Part shown: piece after piece, positions 28,802 through 38,257 of the stretch
How the letters are laid out: each line of letters starts with the position of its first letter
Position numbering within the stretch: the stretch's first letter is position 1
NCBI RefSeq assembly: GCF_000372725.1
Contig: NW_005199926.1
Span: 484,778-548,777, forward strand
Length of the DNA: 64,000 bases
DNA from: Emiliania huxleyi CCMP1516
Taxonomy: Eukaryota > Haptophyta > Isochrysidales > Noelaerhabdaceae
Reading direction: 5' to 3'
Translations under genes and position numbers: made by a program
Notes under the pieces: model-generated
What the model was told of the DNA's origin: nothing
What the model saw: only the letters and a program-made list of their open reading frames with translations
Databases searched by the model: none

Positions 28802-30120
28802 TCACAGGTCGTCGTCTGCTCTCATGTCGGGGCGCAGTGCTGCCGTCTCCAAGGTCTCCTCGAAGGGCTCGCGCCTCCACGCGAGCAGCTTCGCGCCGCG
28901 GATGCGCTGCGCCGCGCTCGTGACGGAAGGCGTCATGTCGATCCTGTAGTTGCCTCGAAAGGGGTCATGAAGGTCTGCCATGATCATGAATATGCTCGAG
29001 AAGGCGGAGCACATGAACGCAAAGAGGAGGCGGACGCGGTCGATGGAGAAGAAGGCGATGGCGGCGGCCGCGGGTCCGGCACGAAGCACGAAGCAATAGA
29101 GAAGGGACGCCATCAGCACCGAGAGCATGAGGTAGGTCGTGCTGGGCAGCGAGCCCTCGACAACGGCTCTCCGCTCGTTCCTTGCCGCCGCTAGCTGAAA
29201 GACGAGCTCGGTGCATCGGCTGTTCGTCCCGAGTGAGTCGCTCGGCGAGAAGCCGTACAACGGCCCGCCGTACAGCGCATCACTCACCTCGCTCAGCAGA
29301 TCAGACATCTCGAGCACCGTGGATTGCTGATTGCGCCAGTGCTCCGCCCAGACCGGAGTCGTGCTCGAGCCGCCCATCGGGATGGAGTGCGCCGCGCCGA
29401 AGACGCACGAGTGGCGAAGCGATGCGCTAAGCTCCTCATTGTACCGTTCGAGCAGGGCCGCAGCCCTGCGCATCCGCGGCTTGTCGCGCCGAAACAGCTT
29501 CACTTGCTGCTGCGTGAGCACCTCTAGCATGAAAAATTCCTTGAGCAGGCACCTGGGCCGCAGGGGAGCAGGCTGCTGCTCTTGCGCAGGGGTGTGTCCT
29601 GCGCTATGGCACATAGCGGAGACCTGCGAATGTCGACCTGTCGCTGCCACAGGGCAAAGACGCCTTGCGCTGCGACGGTGCCGAGGGCGAATGTGAGTAC
29701 GCTCGCCACGACCCCCTCCAGGTCAAAGAGCATCGCCTGAGCAACCTCCTCGGTGAGCAGGTTCTTGAGCCTGACCGCCTCGCCCGAGCCCAACACAGGC
29801 AGGGCGTTCCAGGCAATCGCCCCGGTAATGAGCGGCGCAAACGGAGAGCGCACCACGGAGAGCGCCCTCTGGCGCAGTAGCACCATCGAGGCGTGCCAGA
29901 ACGGGAGCTCATCAAAGACAACGCCGGCTTCAGCCCTGGTTTCACCGTCGGAGGCGACAGCCAGAGCTGCACCCCGAGGCTTCGCTGACGGGGGGGGGAG
30001 AACGGGAGCTCTATTTCCGGCGGTCGCTCCCTTTAGCTCTCGGCGGGGAATGGGAAACGACTGGAGAGCGCTGCTTGAAAGAGCAGGTGCGAGAAGGAAG
30101 AGCACCACCATGTGGCACAT
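28802..30120 (-). CDS. DUF4239 bestrophin-like membrane protein
   Basis: Two exons, 30,120-29,624 and 29,552-28,802, with a 71-bp GT-AG intron; phases match, giving 415 aa. The N-terminus (MCHMVVLFLLAPALSSSALQ) is a signal peptide. Hydrophobic segments lie in exon 1 (PLITGAIAWNALPVLG; VVASVLTFALGTVAAQGVFA). In exon 2, after a charged helical stretch, they are LPSTTYLMLSVLMASLLYCF and AAAIAFFSIDRVRLLFAFMC. The motif MADLHDPFRGNYRID near the end is the DUF4239 signature, where a D-x-PF-x-G box follows the last membrane helix. The biochemical function of the family is not established; the name reflects similarity to bestrophin channels. A plastid membrane location is possible from the presequence. 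The 3' end is clear at the TGA (28,802). Confidence 0.75.
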
Positions 30121-30401
30121 TTACTGCTAGAGAACCGTTGCGAAAGCTTGCTCCAGATATGTCGCGGCCGATCTCTCCTAAATGTCGGTCTGCGAGCCTT
30201 CGCCCCCTGCCCGTCCGAGCGCGGGAACAGCGTACGCCGACAATCCGAAGATAGAGAATCTGCTGCTCCCAACAATGTTGAAAAAAGAAAGGAAGAAAAC
30301 CTGATTACACAGAATTCTTTTACTGAGGAAGCCCCGCGTGCTGGGCGTGCGCCTGCCTGTCGCGTGAATCGTGTCGTGCGACCACCTTATCTTGTCGTGC
30401 G

Positions 30402-30659
30402 ATGCTTAGCAACGTGGTTGCCAAGCTGTGGACCGAGGCGCCGGCGGAGCAGCGCAAGCTCACCACGCAGGTCCTGCCCCCGTCCGCCGTCCGCACACTG
30501 TATATGCCCCTGTCTGATCCTTCCGCCGCACCCTCGTTTGCCTCATCCCGCTCGCCTACTGACACTCACTCCCCGGCGCCACAGCTGGCGCGCAACTCCT
30601 TCTACTTTGTCACCGCGATCATCCTCATCAAGCAATTTGGTGAGCAGATCGCGATCTGA
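30402..30659 (+). CDS. 47-aa single-membrane-segment protein (two exons)
   Basis: The best reading is exon 30,402-30,470, a 114-bp GT-AG intron, and exon 30,585-30,659. Joined they give a short polar start (MLSNVVAKLWTEAPAEQRKL) and a C-terminal hydrophobic helix (NSFYFVTAIILIKQFGEQIA). The intron is a multiple of three and open, so an unspliced 85-aa form also reads through. The layout, a cytosolic head with a C-terminal anchor, resembles small tail-anchored subunits of mitochondrial or plastid membrane complexes. I cannot assign a family. The splice consensus and the sensible hydrophobic exon are the only support. Confidence 0.45.
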   Translation: MLSNVVAKLWTEAPAEQRKLTTQVLPPSAVRTLYMPLSDPSAAPSFASSRSPTDTHSPAPQLARNSFYFVTAIILIKQFGEQIAI

Positions 30660-31280
30660 GGCGCCGCGCTCTGCACTGAAGCGGGCCTTCCTGTCGAGAG
30701 TCGCGGTCGCGCGTGAGGGGCTGCTTGGTGGCTTCGATTCGCACACAGCTGCCCGCGCGGAGGGAGGTTGTCGGTATCAACCGCTCTCTGAGCCTACTGC
30801 ACCGCCGGACTCGCGGGAGGTGATGCGCAGAAAGCGATCGCGGGCTGTTGCGGGCGGTTTCTGGCCGTGGCTCCTGGCTGCGCTAGCCTCTGCGGCGCAT
30901 CCAGCTCCCTTTTTCCCGTCATAAATATTCTTTCACGCGCGACCAAGAGGAGAGGGGTGGGGGGGGCGAGAGAGAGCTTCAATGCTGCGCAGTACTACTA
31001 CACACCGAACGTAGGGGCAAGAGTCAAAACGAGGGCGAGACAGGTCAAGAGGCAAGAGCGTGACCCGACGCGGCAGAGGGGTCAGCGCGCTACCGCTAGA
31101 CCGCTCTCCCACCACCACGCAAAGGACCATGAAGGCCGGTATGCGCACATTGAGTCGCGCAATCACACACCCTCGCCGCAGTGCTTTCGCTTCTCTCTCG
31201 CTAGGCGCGTATTGGGCGGGGGCGAGTACGACTCTACCGACTCTCGCGACGCGTCCCAGACGGCTTAGGAAGCCTCACTT
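30660..31280. other. Intergenic region, nothing recognised
   Basis: No domain-bearing frame on either strand; short G-runs only. Confidence 0.4.
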
Positions 31281-31289
31281 GGGTGTGCA

Positions 31290-34200
31290 TGGGCCTCATG
31301 ACGCCACGAGGCCCGACGGGGACTCGTCGCTGAGCCTGCGCAGCCGCGCGTGGTGGACCGCGCCGAGGCAGACCAGCGGCGGCAGGAGGAGGGTGGAGGC
31401 GGCCGTCAGCAGCAAGTGCAGTGCCGCGGCAGCCTCGCGCGCGCGCTGCACCTGCTCGAGGTGTGGAGATGTGGCCGAGATGTGGCCGAGATGCGGGCCG
31501 AGACGGAGGCCGTGACGCAGCCGCACCTGCTCCGGGGAGAGGGCGGCGGCGGTCTCGCCGTCGGAGAGGTCCTGCGCGAGCAAGCCTGCCCACAGCAAGA
31601 CGCATGAGGGGGGCGCCGCTCGCACCGCGGAAGAGGAGCGCCCTGCACAAGCGCGCCGAGGGCGGAGGAGCGCTGCAGCAGGAGCATCGCCTCCTCCTCT
31701 GGGTGCTCCTGCAGCGGAGGGGTGGGCACTAGGGGGGCGGCCGGGGGGGGGGGGGGGGGGCCCAAAAAAAAAGGGGGCAAAAAAGAAAAAAAAAAAAGGC
31801 GGCGGGGGGCCCCCCGGCAGGGGGTTCCCCCTGTCGAGAGGGGGGCCGCGCCACAAAAACCCCCCGTTTTGGGCAAAAAAAGTGGCCCCCCCCAGGGGGA
31901 AGAAAAACAGGAAAAGGGGGGTTTTGCCGCCTTTAGGGGCGCNNNNNNNNNNNNNNNNNNNNNNNNNNNNNNNNNNNNNNNNNNNNNNNNNNNNNNNNNN
32001 NNNNNNNNNNNNNNNNNNNNNNNNNNNNNNNNNNNNNNNNNNAAAAAGGGGAGGGGGGGAAGGGCACAAAGCACAAAAAAAGTCAAAGCAACCGAACGAG
32101 GACCGAAACGGAGCACAAACACAAGCAAACAAACGCAGGCGCCGCCGCCGAGAGAGAAGGGGGGCGAGAGAGGGAAGAGAGAAGGGCGGCGGGGGGCCTC
32201 GCGGCAGGTGGTTCACCGTGTCGAGAGGCGGGCCGCGCCACAGCAGCCACGCGGTCTGGGCGAGGAAGGTGGCCGCGGCGAGGGGGAGGAAAAGCAGGAA
32301 AAGGGGGGCTTCGCCGCCCTCACCGCCGCCTCCGCCGCCGCCGCCGCCGCCGCCGCGCGAAGTCTCGCGGAAGGAGGAGAGAATGAGGGCGAGCACGGCG
32401 ATCGGGAGCGCTGGCACGAAGGAGGAGGCGGCGGAGGCGGCGAGGGAGAGGAGGAGCAGCAGCCGCGAGAGGAGCAAGAAGGCGGCGGTCAAACGGCTCG
32501 GCGGCGGCTCGTCGATCGGCACGACGGTGACCTGAGGAGAGGGAGAGACCACGCGGGGGAGGGGGGGCGTCTCTCGGCGGTGTCTCGGCGGCATCTCTCG
32601 ACGGCAGATCTCGATGCGACGTGTCTCGTCTCTCGGCCTTGATGCGCAGAGCGGCCGAGGAGAGTGATTAGCCGAGGAGAGTGGCTAATAACTACGACTG
32701 ATTGCGAGTGGCCTTGAAGAGCAGCAGCAGCCCGCCGGAGAGGAGGCAGAGCAGCGACACCGCGACCGGCGGGAGGAGAGAGAGGTCGGGCAAGCTGCCG
32801 CCGCGCTGCAGCGCCGTCGGTGTCTCGTGCAGAAGCGCGAGCAGCCCCTTGACGGTGAGGCCGTGCGCGAGCAGCAGCCAAGCGAGCTCGAGTGCGGGGC
32901 ACGCGGCGAGCGCCTGTGGACGGCGCGGCGCGTGAAGAGAGGAGTGTCTGACTGTCACTCGGCTGCCGTGCGATTTCGGGCCCGGGACTGTGTGCTTTTG
33001 TGTGGAGAGAGAGGCGTCCGACTCATGGCTGGGCGGCGGGGCGGGGGCGCCGCAGCGGCGAGCCAGAGCGGCGAGGAGGAACTGCGGCCGCGCCCGACCG
33101 CCCACGCGGCGAGAGCTGCGGCGGCGAGGGCGGGCGAGACATGCGAGACCTGCGGGAAGGTTCCGGGACAACAATGCAGGAGCGAGGGTCGGAAGAGGCG
33201 AAGGGCGGTCGAGACGCAATCGGGCCGACGAGGCGAGCGCGGCGAAAAAGGTGATGGCGAGGGCGAGCTGGCAGCGTTGCGCCGCCTCCTCCTCCATCCG
33301 CCTCTGCCAGAGCACGTGCGCCATCGCCTCGAGACGCACCGCGCCGTACACCTGCTCGCGCAACCCACCCGTAGTGAGAGGGCCGCGCAGTCGCAGCCCC
33401 GCGGCCGCGCCGTGCTGCGCCTTGAGCATGACAGGGACGAGGCAGACCTTGATGGCCGCCGAGGCGCCGATCGAGAGGAGCACAGCCCGCTGCCTATCTC
33501 GCAGGCAAGGGGCCGAGGTCGCGCGAGGCACGCCCACCCCTCGGCTGGAGCAGCACCGCCGGTTGCCCGAGAGGGAGTGCGGAGGTGGCGGCGCCGTCGC
33601 CGTGCAGCGCGTCCACCGCCGCGGCGCCGAGCGGCGTGCGCGCCGCCTCGACGACCCACGCGGCATCGAGCAGCAGCGAGCCGGAGAGCAGGCCGAGCGC
33701 CGCGGCGTGCGCCGCCTTCTTGAGGTGCGAGGTCGGGCGCAAGTGTTTCGACTCGTGCAGCCGGCAGACGTAGGCCAGCCATGCGCCCACGAGGGGCGTC
33801 GCGTCGAGCCGCGCGTGCGCCGAGACGAGCGATGCGAGGAGGAGGAGGAGGGAGAGGCGTGCACCGACCGCCGCCCAAAAGGCCTCGTGCCGCGTCGCGT
33901 GCCGCAAGATGTGCTCGTTGTTGAGCACCACCGCGTGCGTGCGGAGCGAGGAAGCGGCTATGCCGCCGCCGCCGCCCCCTCCTCCTCCGCCACCGCCGGA
34001 CGATCCAGCGCCATCCTGGGCAAAAGGGTCCTCGGACCCCTCCTCCTCCTCGTCCTCCTCCTCGATGTCGCCCAGCCGCAGCCAGGGAGGCATGCTGCTC
34101 TCGCCGGCGCTGCCCCAAGTTGGCTTCACCCACAGCAGCCGCCCCACCTGGTCACAGAAGCCTGTCCTGAAGAGGATGCCCGGCGTGGGCCTCCCCGGCA

Positions 34201-34900
34201 GCAGCCCGCCCCACCAAGCCGGCAAGAAGCAGCTTGAGGATCGCGGCCAGGAGCACCTGCTCACACCGCAGCGTGATGACAGCGCCGCTCACCGACCGCC
34301 GCGCGAAGCGCCCTCGCGCGAGCACCACACACGCCGCTGCGAGCGTGGTGTTTGGCGGCAGCTGCACCGGCTCTTCGTTTGCCAGCTGGCTCCCCATCGC
34401 ACCAAAGGAGGCCTAGGCGGCGACTGGACTCCGATTGGAAAGGGTCCACTCCAGCTGCGCGCCGCCGCCCTCTCGCCAACGGACGCCTCGGTCTCCATCC
34501 AGCGCAAATCGAGGAGGGCGAAGAGGCAGAGGTAGACGAGCGCGGCGACGAGCATGTCGACCTGATCAACAGTCCGAGCGTCGACGACGAACAGAGGTCG
34601 GCAGAGGGGGGTGGGATAGCGCCACGACGAGCACCCGCTGCTCGAGCGATCCACAGAGGACGAGCACGGCGGCGAGCGGCGACGGGTCGGCGCCGCCCCG
34701 CAGCACGACTGTCAGCGCGGCGGCGGCGAGCACCGCCACCGCCACACGCCTGCTCACAGTCGGCGGGCGTCGCGCCTCTGCGTCGGTGGAGGGGCGAGGG
34801 CGGAGGCCGCCGTGTGCCCTGCCCAAGCGGCGAGGGCCGCGGGGCCACCCGCCATCGGAGAGAGGCTCTCCGATAGCGTGCTGAGGCCTGCTCACAGCCG
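31290..34900 (-). CDS. Multi-exon polytopic membrane protein gene(s), incomplete
   Basis: A series of minus-strand exons encodes hydrophobic helices. Examples, in order, are VAVAVLAAAALTVVL (about 34,740), VDMLVAALVYLCLFALLDLRW (about 34,550), TLRCEQVLLAAILKLLLAG (about 34,220), ARLSLLLLLASLVSAHARL and HAAALGLLSGSLLLDAAW (33,870-33,650), VLLSIGASAAIKVCLVPVML (about 33,450), LPPVAVSLLCLLSGGLLLLF ending RNQS-stop at 32,692, LTAAFLLLSRLLLLLSLAAS (about 32,490) and ALHLLLTAASTLLLPPLV (about 31,390). An acidic stretch (EEEDEEEEGSEDPF) and a poly-Gly stretch lie near 34,000. The stop at 32,692 suggests at least two genes or isoform ends. Several segments look like reiterations of one 3-4 helix module. 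Exon limits are not resolved and an assembly gap cuts the array. Family not recognised. Confidence 0.4.
31740..31942. other. Low-quality, base-smeared duplicate of 32,126-32,330
   Basis: This stretch aligns with the sequence right of the gap, but most differing bases equal the preceding base (for example gcaaaaaagaaaa against gcgagagagggaaga). That is the signature of dephased sequencing reads, so I read it as an artefact rather than biology. Confidence 0.8.
31943..32042. other. Assembly gap (100 N)
   Basis: One hundred Ns of conventional size. Because both flanks carry versions of the same sequence, true missing length may be zero or negative. Confidence 0.98.
32947..33010 (+). repeat. Dispersed repeat, family 3 copy A
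   Basis: tctgactgtcact...gtgcgatttcgggcccggg...tgtg matches 36,364-36,422 and, inverted, 37,030-37,075. It sits in an intron-like part of the membrane protein gene. Confidence 0.65.
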
Positions 34901-34934
34901 GAGGCGTGAAGAGCGGCCGCGCGGACGGGGGGCT

Positions 34935-35152
34935 CTAAAGCGAGGAGCTGTCGAGGCCGGTGATGCGGCGGCGGGCCCGGATGGCGGCGGCGAAGTGCGG
35001 GAGGAGGAGGAGGGAGACGAACTTGAGCAGCGCCTGCTCGCGCACGAGACCGTGTGTGAGGAGAGACGCCTGCCCTGCCGCGCCCATAGGGGCCGGCCTG
35101 CTGGGGGGGGGGGGGGAGAAGAGAGAGAGGAGAAGGAGAGAGAGGAGCGAGA

Positions 35153-35191
<39 letters not shown>

Positions 35192-35901
35192 AGAGAGAGA
35201 GAGGAGAGAGAGCTCGCGCGGTGCCGTGGTGAGGAGGAAGAAGCAGACGCCATACCACCCACTGAGCGACATGCCAGACACCGCCTATGATTGTTGCACG
35301 ATTTTATGCTGGTTGGTATTGTGATCGCCGCTCATCGACAGGCCAGACGGCGCCTCGCGAGCCACGCAGAGGAGCGAGTCGCCTGGAGGACACGCAGGAG
35401 TGCCGCCTGTGAAGAGACGCGCTTCACGCCTCCTTGCACCGCAACGTGGCAATCTCTACCGTCTGGAGACGCCACTGTCAGCCCACCGAGTTGGACAGAC
35501 CGCTTGTCGGACCGCCCGCCCGCCGCCGCCGACCCGTTTCCCGTCCACGGAGGGACGGAGGCGAGGGCGGAGGCGGAGGCGTTGGCAGCCGCCGCCGCGC
35601 AGTCATCGAATATGGTTGCGACGGACGCCGCGTCGAGGCCGAGCGGGCCAATCGCGAACCAAAGAGCGTCTGAGATGTACGACCACCAGAGAAGGAATGT
35701 GGCGGCGCCGAGGACGTCCTGCCGCTCCGAGTAGACTGCGTAGAGGCCGACGAGCGCGGTAGGCAACAGAGCTGATGGACGGATGTGCGACTCGACGAGA
35801 CCGGCGGCGAGGAGTAGTGAGAAGAGAGTCGCGGCGACGGTCGACCAGACCTTCACCCCGGTCTTGACGACGAGGAGATCTTTGAAGGATGCGGATTCCA
35901 T
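34935..35901 (-). CDS. Four-helix membrane protein, AGTRAP-like module
   Basis: ATG at 35,901 starts MESASFKDLLVVKTGVKVWS, followed by helices VWSTVAATLFSLLLAAGLVE, ALLPTALVGLYAVYSERQD and GAATFLLWWSYISDALWFAI. The spacing and the D-x2-W after the third helix resemble AGTRAP-type small membrane proteins; this is a weak resemblance. The frame runs open to 35,332, but its end is low-complexity, so an exon probably stops near 35,600. A plausible last exon around 35,060-34,935 encodes REQALLKFVSLLLLPHFAAA and ends LDSSSL-stop. A TG microsatellite lies in the presumed intron. I could not fix the splice sites. Confidence 0.4.
35157..35188. repeat. (TG)n microsatellite
   Basis: About 16 TG units followed by GA-rich sequence, in a presumed intron of the membrane protein gene. 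Confidence 0.95.
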
Positions 35902-36307
35902 CGCAGTCGTGTGCGTTGTGGGGCGTTTGGCGGCTAGGCGGGTGACTGATGTGGGCGCTAACGGCGTGTTCCACTGATGCCCCCGGGCAAGCGCCACGCG
36001 GCGTTTTTTTCCCGTGGCCGGTAGGGTAGGTTGAATCCCGGTCACATTGTTGTAGTAGAGACACGTTGTAGAGCGCCTCTACATCGCTCTACAACGCAGG
36101 CAGTTCGTCCCGCGCCGGATGCAGAGCACTAATTCATGCCCCACCCCTGTGCGCACGGGCCTTCTAGGCCTGCGGGTAGTCTCCCCCCATCCCCAGGGCC
36201 TCCCGCGCTCGCACCTCAACCACTGATTAGCAAAGCCTGTGAAGAAGGGCATTGAGCGCCTCCCTCTCTCCGGCTGCGCGCATGACCGGCGCGGCCTCCG
36301 AGTCGGC

Positions 36308-36425
36308 GTATAGCGCGCGCGATAAGGTTTTTGCTTGCCTTCCCTGGGACCCCGTGTTGCATGTCTGACTGTCACTGTGCGATTTCGGGGCCCGGGGTTG
36401 TGCGTTTATGTGAAGAAGGGCATCG
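36308..36425 (+). repeat. Dispersed repeat, family 3 copy B
   Basis: gcgcgcgataagg, ttgccttccctgggac, ctgactgtcact, gtgcgatttcgggg and cccgggg occur in this order. The same series occurs inverted inside CDPK intron 1 (37,030-37,130). It ends about 140 bp before the CDPK ATG. Confidence 0.75.
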
Positions 36426-36560
36426 AAAGGCGGCGCCTTGTCGCTCGCCAAACAAAGCACGCGCTGAGCGCGAGCGAGTTTCAGCTCCGTTGCTCGCGGC
36501 GGCCCTCAGCTGTCTCCTAGACGAAGAGAAGGCGGCCGCCGCTCTTTTGTACACGGATTT

Positions 36561-38217
36561 ATGGGCGCTTGCGGTTCAAGGACCGGCGGAGACGGCGGCG
36601 CCACCTCCGATCGGCCATACAACAGCACCGAAAAGGGCCCCCGGGGCATCCTCGGCAAGGGCTTCCACGACGTGACAATCGACTACAACCTCGGCGTCGA
36701 GCTTGGCAAGGGCACCTTTGGGGTGGTGCGGAAGGCGACGTGCGCGAAGACGGATGAGTCGTTCGCTTGCAAAAGTATCGCCAAGCGTCGGCTGCGCACC
36801 AAAGCGGAGCGCGAGATGATCAAGCGCGAGGTGGAGATTCAGCACCATTTGGGCGGCCACTCGGGCATCGTGAACATCGTCGAGGCGGTCGAGGATCGCA
36901 AGCACGTACACCTCATCCTCGAGGCAAAAGAGCCCTCCGCCCCTCTCCGATTTCCCTCACACGAGTACCGCCAACCTGCGCGCACCACGCTAACTTCGCC
37001 CTCACCCACGGAGCCCTACCTTCGCTCCTTCTCACGCAAAAGCCCCGGGCCCGAAATCGCAAGACACAGAGACAGTCAGAACACGGGGCGTCCCAGGGAA
37101 GGCGAGCAAAATCCTTATCGCGCGCGCCTCACCTCGGCCAGGAGTGCAGCGGCGGCGAGCTCTTCGACCGCATCCTCTCCAAGGGAATCTACTCCGAGGC
37201 TGACGCGGCGGCCACCATCCGCGACATCGTCGAGGTCGTGCGTCTCTGACTGCACACTCCCACTGCTCCCCTCTCCTCCCGCTTTCTTCCGCGTGTGCTC
37301 CGAGCCGCGTGCGCCGGGCCGGCTGCTGCACTTTCAATGCCGCGGGGCCTGCCTCCTGCAAATCTCGTGATCGGGAGATAATATGGAGACGCGGGAAGGG
37401 GGGGGGGGGGCATCTTTGCCCTTTAGCGAGCGCGGTGTGCAAGTCACGGACGCCCTGCCCCCCCTCCCCCCCTCCCCCTAGGTCGTGGCGCACTGCCACT
37501 CGCTCGGCGTGGCGCGATGTAGCCGAGATGCCGCTGAGACTCCGCGCCGAGATGCCGCGCCGGGATGTCAGCCGGGGGAGAGTAGCCGGGAGAGAGTAGC
37601 CGGGTGCCGGGAGAGAGTAGCTCGACGTGGCGCGTCTCGCCCCTCTCGAGCACCTCCCTTGTGGCGACTCTTGTGGCGAGAGGGCGAGCCGCTCGCCCTC
37701 GCCACACAAACGCGGCTCTTCACACGGCGCCATGCTGTGAACAGGTGCACCGCGACCTCAAGCCGGAGAACTTCCTCTTCGAGAACAGCTCGCCGGCGGC
37801 TCGCATCAAGGCGTGAGACGGCCCACCGTAGCAGCAGTAAGCAACCAGTAAGCAACCTCAATCCCAAGATCGGACCCCTATCCACGCCCAAGACTGCCCG
37901 GCGTCGTCGCGCCACCGCCCCCCTTTTGACCAGCCCGTTCACAGACCTCGGAGAAGAACAGTGAACACCGCAAAAGCATCCCCCCCCCCTCAGCCGTCGC
38001 CCTCGCCACCACAACCGCCCACCGCCCGCCTCGCGAGTAGTCCGTCTCTCCCTCCGCTCCTCTAAGACACCCCCCCCCACACACACACACAACAGGCGAC
38101 GGACTTTGGCCTGTCCTCCTACTTCCGCCAGGGCGAGCCGCTGACCGAAATGGTGGGCTCCGCCTTCTACGTCGCACCGGAGGTTCGTGGGAGTAGGAGA
38201 AGAGAGCAGCAACGGAG

Positions 38218-38257
<40 letters not shown>

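Noticed and set aside
31722-32642. ORFs spanning the N gap on both strands
   Set aside because: They include translated Ns and the base-smeared duplicate; they are not real coding sequences.
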